NCBI RefSeq assembly: GCF_000429005.1
Contig: NZ_AUBA01000001.1
Location: 186,001-250,000 of the forward strand
Direction: 5' to 3'
Length of the DNA: 64,000 bases
From: Novosphingobium acidiphilum DSM 19966
Lineage (GTDB): Bacteria; Pseudomonadota; Alphaproteobacteria; Sphingomonadales; Sphingomonadaceae
The notes beneath the pieces were generated by a model, which was given only the letters and a program-made list of their open reading frames with translations, ran no database searches and was not told the DNA's origin. Below, piece by piece: positions 34,994 through 43,717 of this stretch (within the stretch, counting starts at the first letter, position 1; each line of letters begins with the position of its first letter). Both the position numbers and the translations under genes were made by a program.

Positions 34994-36517
34994 ATGGGTG
35001 GACTTGTCGATCAGATCAGGGCCGGGCTCTATACGGTGTGGAACCGGCGCTGGATCGCGCTGGGGGTGGCCTGGGTGGTGTGCCTGGCCGGATGGCTGGC
35101 CGTGGGGACGATTCCCAACAAATATGAATCGCATGCACGCATCTTTGTGCGGATCGACGATGTGCTGTCGGACCAGATCGGGCTGGGCGCCGATCGTCAC
35201 CGCGATGTCGACCGCGTGCGCCAGACACTGACCAGCGCAGTCAATCTGGAAAAGGTCGTGCGCGCCACCCGGCTTGGTGAAAAGGTGACCAGCGAAAAGC
35301 AGATGGAGGCGGCCGTGGCCGCCCTCGCCAGCGTGGTCAAAGTCAGCAACAGCCAGGAAAACCTGTTCGAGATCGCCGCCACGTCGGGCAACAGCGGTTT
35401 GAGCGACGGCGAAAATGCCAAGCTGGCGCAGGATATCGCCCAGAAGATGATCGACATCTTCCGCGAAGAAAACCTGTCGGGCGGGCGCGGCGAGATGAGC
35501 GACACGCTGGCGTTCATGGACCAGCAGCTGGCCGACCGGCAGAAAGACCTCGAAGCCGCCGAGCAGAAGCGCCAGGCGTTCGAAGCCAAGAATGCCGGGA
35601 TGATGCCCGGCACCGGCGCGGTCAGCGCGCGGCTGGAAGGGGCCAGGTCAGAACTGCGCGGTGTGGAGTCCGATCTGATGGCGGCGCAAAGCGCGGTCGC
35701 CTCGATCAACGGGCAGATGGCCGGAACGCCGCCGACGATCACCGTGCCGGGCGTCAGCGGCGGCGCGCGGGGCGCGCTGGCGCAGGCGCAGTCCGATCTG
35801 GCAGCGATGCACGCGCGCGGCCTGACCGACAGCCACCCCGATGTGATCGCGCAAAAGGCGCAGATCGCGCAACTGTCGCGCGCGGCAGCCAGCGAAGGCG
35901 GCAAAGGCGGCGGTGGCACGCCCAATCCGGCCTATGCCTCGCTGCAATCGATCAAGGCCGACCGGCAGGCCAGCATGATGGCGCTGCAATCGCGCAAGGC
36001 CGCGCTGCAGCAGGACATCGCGCAATTGACCACCCAGCAATACAGCGAACCCGCGGTTGCCGCCGAAGCGTCGCGCATCAACCGCGATTACGAAGTGCTG
36101 AAGGAACAATACGACAAGCTGCTGCGCGATCGCGAAGCGCTGCGGCTGCGCGGGCAAGTCGAAAACGAACACAATGCGGTGAAATTCGAAGTGATCGATC
36201 CGCCCACCAGCCCGCGCGAGCCTGCCGCGCCAAACCGGCCGCTCTTGCTGATCGGCGTGCTGGTTGCCGGGCTTGCTGCCGGGGCAGGCGGTGCTTTTGC
36301 GCTGGGCCAGATGCGCGGAACCTTTGCCACCACCGCCGATCTCGAACGCGCGATCGGGCTGCCGGTGCTGGGTGCGGTCACGCTGGCGCTGACCCACACC
36401 GCGGTGACCGAACGGCAGCGTCAGCTCAAATGGTTTGGCGGCGGCATTGCCGGTCTGGCTTTGGTGCTGGTCGGGTTGCTGGCGCTGGAATTCTTCAAAC
36501 GCCGGTTGGTGGCATGA
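34994..36517 (+). CDS. XrtA-system polysaccharide chain-length determinant (Wzz/GNVR type)
   Basis: 507 residues. An N-terminal membrane helix (WIALGVAWVVCLAGWLAVG) is followed by a large periplasmic part with long coiled coils (about residues 160-200 and 330-390, rich in Glu, Gln, Lys and Arg) and a second membrane helix (LLLIGVLVAGLAAGAGGAFA), with a third hydrophobic stretch near the C-terminus. Proline-rich PPTSPREPAAPNRP precedes the C-terminal helix, as in Wzz proteins. It controls polymer length together with the tyrosine kinase encoded next. Starts 16 bp after the export gene. Confidence 0.92.
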   Translation: MGGLVDQIRAGLYTVWNRRWIALGVAWVVCLAGWLAVGTIPNKYESHARIFVRIDDVLSDQIGLGADRHRDVDRVRQTLTSAVNLEKVVRATRLGEKVTSEKQMEAAVAALASVVKVSNSQENLFEIAATSGNSGLSDGENAKLAQDIAQKMIDIFREENLSGGRGEMSDTLAFMDQQLADRQKDLEAAEQKRQAFEAKNAGMMPGTGAVSARLEGARSELRGVESDLMAAQSAVASINGQMAGTPPTITVPGVSGGARGALAQAQSDLAAMHARGLTDSHPDVIAQKAQIAQLSRAAASEGGKGGGGTPNPAYASLQSIKADRQASMMALQSRKAALQQDIAQLTTQQYSEPAVAAEASRINRDYEVLKEQYDKLLRDREALRLRGQVENEHNAVKFEVIDPPTSPREPAAPNRPLLLIGVLVAGLAAGAGGAFALGQMRGTFATTADLERAIGLPVLGAVTLALTHTAVTERQRQLKWFGGGIAGLALVLVGLLALEFFKRRLVA

Positions 36518-36536
36518 GCGGACGGAGCACGCACCG

Positions 36537-37562
36537 ATGACCGATCAACGCCCCTTTCCGCCCACCGGCCCCGACGGTGCGCCCCCCCGCAAGGCCAGGC
36601 GCGCCTCGCTGATCGAGCGCGCCGGCGGCAGCGATGACTGGCACCGCGTGGTCGCGCCAGCCGCAACCGCGCCACTGTCGGAACCCGCGGCATCGCGCGC
36701 CGTGGCGCCTGTGGCTCCATTTGCCGCGCCGGCGTTCGATCCGGCCGGGCTGCCCGCGACGGCACCGTTGCGCGATGGCCCGGTGGCCGCGCGGCTGGAC
36801 GCGTCGCCGGCCCCCCAGGTGTTTCGCGGCACGTTTCATATCATCGATCGCACGCATCTGCGCGACCAGGGGCTGATCGAGCCCGAAGGTCCGGTGACCG
36901 CGCTGCTCGAAGAATTTCGCATCATCAAGCGGCAACTGCTGCTGACCGCAGCCGAAAGCCGCCAGGCCGAAGACGGGGTACGCGCCGAGCGCATTCTGGT
37001 CTGTTCGGCGCTGCCGGGCGAAGGCAAGACTTTCTGCTCGGTCAATCTGGCGCTGTCGATGGCGGCAGAAAAAGACACCGAGGTGCTGCTGGTCGATGCC
37101 GATTTTGCCAAGCCTTCGGTGCTGTCGACGCTGGGTCTGCCGGGCGGGCCCGGGCTGCTCGATGCGCTGGCCGATCCGCGGATCGCGGTCGAGGATTGCA
37201 TTCTGGGCACCGATATTCCCGGGCTGTTCGTGCTGCCGGCGGGACACGCCAGCGGCAACGATACCGAATTGCTGGCCTCTGCCCGCACGGTCCAGGTGCT
37301 CGACCGGCTGACCGCCAACACACCCGGCCGGATCGTCATTTTCGACAGTTCGCCGGTGCTGGCGGCCTCGCCTGCCAGCGCGCTGGCGCTGCATGTCGGG
37401 CAGGCGGTGGTGGTGGTGCGCGCCGACATGACCAGCGATGCGGCGCTGCGTGACGCGGTCGGGCTGTTGTCGGGCTGTGACGATATCAAGCTGTTGCTCA
37501 ATGCTGCGCATTTTTCGCCCAGCGGTCGCCGTTTCGGCACGTATTACGGGTACAAGGAGTAA
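36537..37562 (+). CDS. XrtA-associated tyrosine autokinase (BY-kinase)
   Basis: 341 residues, soluble. A disordered Ala/Pro-rich N-terminus (about 100 residues) leads to the kinase: Walker A CSALPGEGKTFCSVNLA, Walker A' VLLVDADFAKPSVL and Walker B RIVIFDSSPVL. The C-terminal end FGTYYGYKE carries three tyrosines, the usual autophosphorylation cluster. It cycles phosphorylation with the Wzz-like partner upstream to control polymer export. ATG at 36537 follows GGAG by 9 bases. TIGR03018-type architecture. Confidence 0.9.
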   Translation: MTDQRPFPPTGPDGAPPRKARRASLIERAGGSDDWHRVVAPAATAPLSEPAASRAVAPVAPFAAPAFDPAGLPATAPLRDGPVAARLDASPAPQVFRGTFHIIDRTHLRDQGLIEPEGPVTALLEEFRIIKRQLLLTAAESRQAEDGVRAERILVCSALPGEGKTFCSVNLALSMAAEKDTEVLLVDADFAKPSVLSTLGLPGGPGLLDALADPRIAVEDCILGTDIPGLFVLPAGHASGNDTELLASARTVQVLDRLTANTPGRIVIFDSSPVLAASPASALALHVGQAVVVVRADMTSDAALRDAVGLLSGCDDIKLLLNAAHFSPSGRRFGTYYGYKE

Positions 37563-37568
37563 GGCCGC

Positions 37569-39341
37569 ATGAAGGGGGTTTGGCATATCGCCGCCAGCGC
37601 GCTTGCGCTGATCGCACCCTGGGGCTCCGGGACCGCTGCGCTTGCCCAAAGCGCAACGGGCGGCGCGCCGCTGCGTTATGCCAATCCCGATGCGGGCGAC
37701 GATACCACCACTGCGCCCGATGGTGCCGATGTTTCAACGGGCGGCAACGGCGCGCAGACGCCTTATGCACCCGCAGGCGGGACCGGCAGCGGGGGCAAGC
37801 CGCGCAAGCACACGCGCATCGTGCCCTATCTCGAAATCGACCAGACGGTGTACGACCAGAGCGCACCACAACAGCAGGTGTTGACTTATACCACGCTGGC
37901 GGCCGGTGCCGACATGCAGTTTTCCGGTCACCGCACCACCGGCGTTGCCAATATCCGGTACGAGCATCATTTTTCCGAAACGCCGGGCGTTGGCAGCTCC
38001 AACACCGTATCGGGCATTGCCCGCACTTCGACCGAGATCGTGCCACGCACGCTGACCTTCGATTTCGGCGGGCTGGCAACGCACACCTCGATCGGACCGC
38101 AGGGCAGCACTGTGCTGAACCCAGCCTACAACACCGGATCGATCTATCAGATCTGGTCGCTGTATGGCGGCCCGTCGCTGTCGACCCATGCCGGCATCCT
38201 GGGGATCAAGGCCTCGTACAATCTGGGCTACAACGAAATCGACCAGATCCGCTCCTATGTGCCTTCGGGCCAGACCGCGCCGGTCGATCTGTTTGGCCAT
38301 TCGCTGACCCAGCAGGGCACGGCCTGGGTCGGGGTGCGGCCGGGCGAGGTGCTGCCCTTTGGCATTGCCCTGACCGGAGCCTACCTGCGCGAAGACATGT
38401 CGACGCTTGACCAGCGCCTGATCGATGACCGGATCGGCGTGCAGATTACGCAGCCGATTTCGCGCACGGCCGCGGTTGTCGGCGATGTCGGTTACGAAAA
38501 GTTGCAGGTTTCGCAGCGCAACGCCGTGCTTGACGGCAATGGCAACGCCGTGCTGACCAGCAGCGGACAATATGTCACCGACCGCAGCCAACCCCGCAAA
38601 CTGGCCTATCAGACCGAAGGGCTGACCTGGGATGTCGGCGTGGTCTGGCGGCCCAGCCGGCGCACGTATGCATCGGCCTTTGTCGGCCAGCGGTATGACA
38701 GCACGACCTATTACGGCACGCTGGCTTATGCCCCCAGCAGCCGTCAGACGCTTAATGTTTCGGTGTTTGACGGGATCTACGGCTTTGGTTCGGGGCTGAT
38801 GACCACGCTGCAGCAATTGCCAACCGACTTTACCGTCGCCGGCGATCCGTTCAGCGGCAATGTCGGCAACTGTTTCATCGGCAGCACCGGCGGCAGCTGC
38901 ATCGGCGGGGCACTGGGTTCGGCACGCGCACTGGTGTTCCACGCGCACGGCGCCAATGCCACCTATGGGGTGACGCTGGGCCAGCTGACGTTCAATGTGG
39001 GCGGTGGCTACATGGCGCGGCGGTTCCTGACCGCACCGGGCACCGTGTTGTCGGTCTACAACGGAGAGCTTGACCAGACCTGGTATGCCTCTGCCGGGCT
39101 TTCGGGCCGTATCGACCGGCAGACCCATTTCTACATCAATTCGTTCGCATCGCTGTATCGCACCGACCAGGTGGCGGCTGGCGATGTCGGTGATTGGGGG
39201 GTAAATGGGCTGATCACGCACCATCTGACCGATCATCTGATCGGTACCGCAGCGATCGAAGTGCTGGGCGTCAACCAGCAGATTTCGCCAGACCAGTTCG
39301 AATTGATGGGGCAGCTCGGGCTGCGTTACAATTTCCGCTAG
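37569..39341 (+). CDS. TIGR03016-type outer-membrane beta-barrel protein of the XrtA system
   Basis: 590 residues with a signal peptide (MKGVWHIAASALALIAP ... AALAQ) and a body of alternating, aromatic-terminated beta strands ending in QLGLRYNFR, with a terminal aromatic-Arg typical of barrels. The family is found only in PEP-CTERM/exosortase A polysaccharide loci and is thought to form an outer-membrane pore or scaffold. A low-complexity Gly/Ala/Asp linker (residues 40-75) follows the signal. Starts 6 bp after the kinase gene. Confidence 0.87.
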   Translation: MKGVWHIAASALALIAPWGSGTAALAQSATGGAPLRYANPDAGDDTTTAPDGADVSTGGNGAQTPYAPAGGTGSGGKPRKHTRIVPYLEIDQTVYDQSAPQQQVLTYTTLAAGADMQFSGHRTTGVANIRYEHHFSETPGVGSSNTVSGIARTSTEIVPRTLTFDFGGLATHTSIGPQGSTVLNPAYNTGSIYQIWSLYGGPSLSTHAGILGIKASYNLGYNEIDQIRSYVPSGQTAPVDLFGHSLTQQGTAWVGVRPGEVLPFGIALTGAYLREDMSTLDQRLIDDRIGVQITQPISRTAAVVGDVGYEKLQVSQRNAVLDGNGNAVLTSSGQYVTDRSQPRKLAYQTEGLTWDVGVVWRPSRRTYASAFVGQRYDSTTYYGTLAYAPSSRQTLNVSVFDGIYGFGSGLMTTLQQLPTDFTVAGDPFSGNVGNCFIGSTGGSCIGGALGSARALVFHAHGANATYGVTLGQLTFNVGGGYMARRFLTAPGTVLSVYNGELDQTWYASAGLSGRIDRQTHFYINSFASLYRTDQVAAGDVGDWGVNGLITHHLTDHLIGTAAIEVLGVNQQISPDQFELMGQLGLRYNFR

Positions 39342-39354
39342 GAACAACAGGCCT

Positions 39355-40548
39355 ATGTATGATCAGTTTTATGGGTTCACCGGCCGTCCGTTCCAGCTGG
39401 CGCCGGATCCCGATTTCTATTTCGAAAGCCTGACCCATCGCAAAGCCTTGTCCTATCTGGGCTATGGCCTGTCGCAGGGCGAAGGTTTCATCGTGATCAC
39501 CGGCGAAGTCGGTGCGGGCAAATCGACGCTGGCGGCGCATATGGTCGCCTCGATCGACCGCGCGCGGCTGACCGTCGGGCAGATCGTGACAAGCCGGCTT
39601 GATGCCGACGAGCTGGTGCGGCTGGCCTGCCAGGCATTTGGCGTAATGACCCCGGAAGGGCGGCCGCGCGACAAGGCCGCGGCCTTGAGCGCGCTTGAAC
39701 TGTTCCTGCAGGACGAGGCGCGTGCCGGACGGCGTTGCCTGCTGATCGTCGACGAGGCGCAGAACCTGTCGATCCACGCGCTGGAAGAGCTGCGCATGCT
39801 GTCGAATTTCCAGCTTGGCGCGCATCCGCTGTTGCAGACGCTGCTGCTGGGTCAGCCCGAATTCCGCATCGTGCTGAACGAGCCCGGGCTGGAACAGTTG
39901 CGTCAGCGCGTTATCGCCACGCACCATCTTGATGCCATGGAGCCCGATGAAGTGGGCCCCTATGTCGAACACCGGTTGAGCCATGTCGGCTGGACCGGCC
40001 GACCCGCGTTCGCACCCGGGGTCTATGCGCGCCTTGCGCAAGCCAGCGGCTGCGTGCCGCGCCGGATCAACCAGCTGGCCAATCGGCTGCTGCTGCTTGG
40101 CGAAGTCGAACAGGCCGAACGGTTCGATTGCGACATGCTGGACGAGGTCATCGCCGATCTGGCTGGCGATACCGAGGATGGCCTGCCGCAAAAACCTGAG
40201 TCGGCCGATTTCATCCATCCCGAACCGGCCAGGCCGGCCGCAACCCCGGTGCCCGCCGCCGACCAGGCGGCAATTCTGGCGGAGCTGGCGCGCGAATTGA
40301 CCAAGCGCGACGAACAGATCGCCGAATTGCAACAGGCGGTCATGGAACTGGCCGAAATGCGCGGCGGACCAGCCACCACCGCGTCCGAGCCCGATCTGGA
40401 ACCGCTGCTGGCCGGCATAGTCGACCTGACCCGGCGGATTGAAACGCTCGAAACCCGCACCACCGATCAGAACGAGGCGATCCGCCATGTGCTGACCATG
40501 CTGATCGAATGGCTGGAAGCCGAAAATGCGCATGTGCGCGCCGCCTGA
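39355..40548 (+). CDS. XrtA/PEP-CTERM-associated AAA ATPase (ExeA-like, TIGR03015)
   Basis: 397 residues. It starts MYDQFYGFTGRPFQLAPDPD, the near-invariant start of this ATPase family, followed by Walker A ITGEVGAGKSTLAAHM and Walker B CLLIVDEAQNLSIHALEEL. After the AAA core (about residue 270) comes a C-terminal coiled-coil segment (LARELTKRDEQIAELQQAV). It is a cytoplasmic general-secretion-type ATPase whose exact role in the exopolysaccharide system is unknown. AGGA lies 12-15 bases upstream of the ATG. Confidence 0.9.
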   Translation: MYDQFYGFTGRPFQLAPDPDFYFESLTHRKALSYLGYGLSQGEGFIVITGEVGAGKSTLAAHMVASIDRARLTVGQIVTSRLDADELVRLACQAFGVMTPEGRPRDKAAALSALELFLQDEARAGRRCLLIVDEAQNLSIHALEELRMLSNFQLGAHPLLQTLLLGQPEFRIVLNEPGLEQLRQRVIATHHLDAMEPDEVGPYVEHRLSHVGWTGRPAFAPGVYARLAQASGCVPRRINQLANRLLLLGEVEQAERFDCDMLDEVIADLAGDTEDGLPQKPESADFIHPEPARPAATPVPAADQAAILAELARELTKRDEQIAELQQAVMELAEMRGGPATTASEPDLEPLLAGIVDLTRRIETLETRTTDQNEAIRHVLTMLIEWLEAENAHVRAA

Positions 40549-40559
40549 GCGAGGCTGCA

Positions 40560-41426
40560 ATGGAGGGCAACCGGCCAGTGCCGATCAACGGTCTTTCGGT
40601 CGATGTTGAAGACTGGTTCCAGGTCGGTGCGTTTGAAAACGTGATCGACCGGGGCAGCTGGGACACGCTGGAGTTGCGCGTTGAGCGCAATTGCGACGCC
40701 ATTCTGGCGTTGTTTGACGAAGCCGGGGTCAAAGGCACCTTTTTCACGCTGGGCTGGGTGGCGCAGCGTTGCCCGGCGATGATACGCCGTATCGCGCAAG
40801 CAGGCCATGAAGTGGCCAGCCACGGATGGGACCACGCACGGGTATTCACCTTCGACCGCGCCGGATTTGCCGACGATCTGGCACGCGCCCGGTCGGTGCT
40901 TCAGGATATTACCGGGCAAGCCGTAACCGGTTATCGCGCACCCAGCTTTTCGATCGATGCCCGTACTCCCTGGGCGCATGCCGTCCTGGCCGAGGCCGGT
41001 TATTGCTATTCATCGAGCGTCGCACCGATTGTGCACGACCATTATGGCTGGCGCGAAGCGCCGCGTTTTGCTTTTCGCCCGGTGGCAGGCGCCGACTTCA
41101 TCGAAATTCCCGTGACCACGGCCGAATGGGCCGGGCGACGCATGGCGGCGGGCGGTGGCGGCTTTTTTCGGCTTTTTCCTTATGCCGTGTCGCATTGGGC
41201 GCTGACCCGGGTCAACCGGCACGATGCGCGCCCTGCGCTGACCTATTTCCACCCCTGGGAAATCGATCCCGATCAGCCGCGCGTGGCGCAGGCGCCATTG
41301 CGGTCGCGGCTGCGTCATTACAGCCGGCTGGGTGCGATGCCGGACAAGCTGCGCCGACTGCTGCGCGATTTTGCGTGGGGCCGGATGGATGCGCTGGCCG
41401 CGGCTGAGGCGGCGCGCATGTCATGA
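40560..41426 (+). CDS. XrtA-system polysaccharide deacetylase (TIGR03006)
   Basis: 288 residues. NodB-type carbohydrate esterase family 4: NGLSVDVEDWFQVGAFE carries the catalytic/metal aspartates, and GHEVASHGWDHARVF carries the H-x3-H metal site; TGYRAPSFSID is motif 3. It removes N-acetyl groups from the polysaccharide. MEGNRPVPIN at 40560 is chosen, 11 bp after the ATPase stop; the frame is open further upstream inside the ATPase gene. The 3' end overlaps the FemAB gene by 4 bp. Confidence 0.9.
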   Translation: MEGNRPVPINGLSVDVEDWFQVGAFENVIDRGSWDTLELRVERNCDAILALFDEAGVKGTFFTLGWVAQRCPAMIRRIAQAGHEVASHGWDHARVFTFDRAGFADDLARARSVLQDITGQAVTGYRAPSFSIDARTPWAHAVLAEAGYCYSSSVAPIVHDHYGWREAPRFAFRPVAGADFIEIPVTTAEWAGRRMAAGGGGFFRLFPYAVSHWALTRVNRHDARPALTYFHPWEIDPDQPRVAQAPLRSRLRHYSRLGAMPDKLRRLLRDFAWGRMDALAAAEAARMS

Positions 41427-42478
41427 CGATGCACCGCCTGCGCACACGCGTGCGCGTGGCCACGGCTGACGATGCGGCGCGGATTGCGGCGTTTGTCGGG
41501 CGGGCCGATGATGCCACGCCGTTCCACCGGCCCGAATGGATGGGCGCGGTAACACGCGCCTGCGGGCATGAAGCGCATGTCTTGCTGGCCGAAGCGGGCG
41601 AAGCAATTGCCGCGATCCTGCCCTTGCATGCGGTGCATTCACCGCTGTTCGGACGCGCGCTGGTGTCGGCGGGTTTTGCCGTCGATGGCGGGGTCATCGG
41701 TGATCCGGCGCATGGTGCGGCGCTGGCCGAAGCGGCGACGACGCTGGCGGTGCGGCTGTCGTGCCCGACGGTTGAATTGCGCGGCGGGCCTTTGCCCGAT
41801 GCGCCCGGCTGGCATGCCCGGACCGACAGCCACGCCGGGTTTGTCGCCAGCCTGGCCGGCGAAGACGAGGCGCAGCTGAACGCGATCCCGCGCAAACAAC
41901 GCGCCGAAGTGCGCAAGGGGCTGAGCCGCGACATGCAGGTACGGGTCGGGCGCGATCGCAGTGACCGCGCGATGCATTACGCGGTCTATGCGCAGTCGGT
42001 GCGCAATCTGGGTACCCCGGTCTTTCCGCGCGCGCTGTTCGATGCAGTGCTCGACGGCTTTGGCGATGATGCCGATATCCTGACCGTGCTGGACCGGGAC
42101 ACGCCCGTTGCCTCGGTGCTCAGCCTGTATCATCGCGGCGCGGTCATGCCGTACTGGGGTGGGGGTGTTCATGCCGCGCGCGCGCTGCGCGCGAACGATG
42201 TCATGTATTACCGGTTGATGTGCCATGCGCGCGCGCGCGGTTGCGACCGTTTCGATTTCGGCCGGTCAAAGACCGACAGCGGCGCCTTTCATTTCAAACG
42301 CAACTGGGGCTTTGTGCCGCAGCCGCTGGCCTATGCGCACTGGACGGCCGATGGGCTGGCGCCGCGCGATGTCAATCCGCTAAGCCCGCGGTACCGCGCG
42401 CAGATCGCGGTGTGGCGCAAATTGCCGCTGGCGATTGCCAATCGCCTGGGGCCGCTGATCTCCAGCGGTCTGGCCTGA
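41423..42478 (+). CDS. FemAB family XrtA/PEP-CTERM system-associated protein (TIGR03019)
   Basis: 351 residues with two GNAT-like halves: LLAEAGEAIAAILPLHAVHS, IPRKQRAEVRKGLSRDMQV and the C-terminal DRFDFGRSKTDSGAFHFKRN, where KTDSG-x-FxFK is conserved in the family. FemAB proteins add amino acids from aminoacyl-tRNA, or related acyl groups, to glycan or peptide acceptors. It is the second GNAT-fold protein of this locus (the other starts at 31333 on the minus strand). Coupled to the deacetylase by ATGA. Confidence 0.87.
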   Translation: MTMHRLRTRVRVATADDAARIAAFVGRADDATPFHRPEWMGAVTRACGHEAHVLLAEAGEAIAAILPLHAVHSPLFGRALVSAGFAVDGGVIGDPAHGAALAEAATTLAVRLSCPTVELRGGPLPDAPGWHARTDSHAGFVASLAGEDEAQLNAIPRKQRAEVRKGLSRDMQVRVGRDRSDRAMHYAVYAQSVRNLGTPVFPRALFDAVLDGFGDDADILTVLDRDTPVASVLSLYHRGAVMPYWGGGVHAARALRANDVMYYRLMCHARARGCDRFDFGRSKTDSGAFHFKRNWGFVPQPLAYAHWTADGLAPRDVNPLSPRYRAQIAVWRKLPLAIANRLGPLISSGLA

Positions 42479-42484
42479 CCTGCC

Positions 42485-43717
42485 ATGGCCCGCCTGCCTG
42501 ACCCGCACGAGGTTCTGTTTCTGGCGCATCGCGCCCCCTGGCCACCCGATCGCGGCGACCGCATCCGGTCGTGGCATCTGTTGCGCGCGCTTGCAGCGCA
42601 GGCACGGGTGCATTGCGGTTGCCTGGTCGAAGGCGCGGTCGAGCCGGGCCAGGCCGAGGCGATCGCGGCCATCACCGCCAGCCATTGTCTGGCCCGGCGT
42701 CCGTCCTCGTTGGGCTGGGCCGGCATATCGGCGCTGGTCACGGGGCGCCCGGTCAGTGTTTCAGCCTTTGCTTCGGCACACCTGGCGCGCTGGGTGCGCC
42801 AGACGCTGCTTGAACGGCCGATCGGCACGATCTTCGTGTTTTCGGGGCAGATGGCGCAATACGTGCCCGACACTTTCGCGGGCCGGGTGGTGATGGATTT
42901 CGTCGATGTCGATTCGGCCAAATTCGATGCCTATGCCGCGCAAACGCGGTTCTGGCCGTTGCGCGCGATCCATGCGCGCGAGGCACGCGTGCTGTCGGTG
43001 TTTGAACAGCGTATGGCGCATCGCGCCGACCTGTCATTGCTGGTTACCGGCGAAGAACGCGATCTGTTTGTTGCGCGTATGACCAATCCCGCAGGCGCCA
43101 TGGTCGAGGCGCTGCACAACGGCATCGACGCAGATTATTTTGCGCCCCAGGCGGTTGTGCCCGAACCGGCCCTGGCGCGGGGCGGCCCCGCCATCGTGTT
43201 CACCGGACAAATGGACTATGCCCCCAACGTGGCTGCGGTACAGCTGTTTGCACAATCGGTCATGCCGGTGATCCGCGATCGCCATCCTGATGCAGCGTTT
43301 GTGATCGTGGGCCGCGCCCCCACGGCCGAGGTCCGCGCGCTCGACGGCGTGGCGGGGACGCGGGTCACCGGCGCTGTGCTCGATGTGCGCCCGTGGCTGG
43401 CCGCCGCGGACTGCGTGGTCGTGCCCCTGCAGATTGCGCGCGGGGTGCAGAACAAGGTGCTCGAGGCGATGGCGATGGCGCGGCCGATCGTGCTGACCCG
43501 TGCTGCGGCAACCGGAATTTGCGGGGCTGATGGCGTGCACTTTGCCGTGGCCGACGGCGTAGCTGCGCTGGCGTCGCGGGTGTTGGCGCTGCTCGACGAC
43601 AGGGCCACCGCGCGCGCGATGGGTGCCGCGGCGCGTGCGCTGGTGTGCGAACAGGCGGGGTGGGATCAGGTGCTGGCGCCATTGCCGGCCATGATGGGTT
43701 GGGCCGATGCAGCGTGA
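42485..43717 (+). CDS. XrtA/PEP-CTERM-system glycosyltransferase (TIGR03087)
   Basis: 410 residues, GT-B fold, family GT4-like. The N-terminal domain begins VLFLAHRAPWPPDRGDRIRS, typical of TIGR03087. The C-terminal nucleotide-sugar domain contains PAIVFTGQMDYAPNVAAVQ, AAFVIVGRAPTAEV and VPLQIARGVQNKVLEAMAMA, with the E-x7-E-like donor motif region. It adds a sugar to the growing lipid-linked repeat unit at the inner membrane. The last 11 bases overlap the start of the exosortase gene. Confidence 0.9.
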   Translation: MARLPDPHEVLFLAHRAPWPPDRGDRIRSWHLLRALAAQARVHCGCLVEGAVEPGQAEAIAAITASHCLARRPSSLGWAGISALVTGRPVSVSAFASAHLARWVRQTLLERPIGTIFVFSGQMAQYVPDTFAGRVVMDFVDVDSAKFDAYAAQTRFWPLRAIHAREARVLSVFEQRMAHRADLSLLVTGEERDLFVARMTNPAGAMVEALHNGIDADYFAPQAVVPEPALARGGPAIVFTGQMDYAPNVAAVQLFAQSVMPVIRDRHPDAAFVIVGRAPTAEVRALDGVAGTRVTGAVLDVRPWLAAADCVVVPLQIARGVQNKVLEAMAMARPIVLTRAAATGICGADGVHFAVADGVAALASRVLALLDDRATARAMGAAARALVCEQAGWDQVLAPLPAMMGWADAA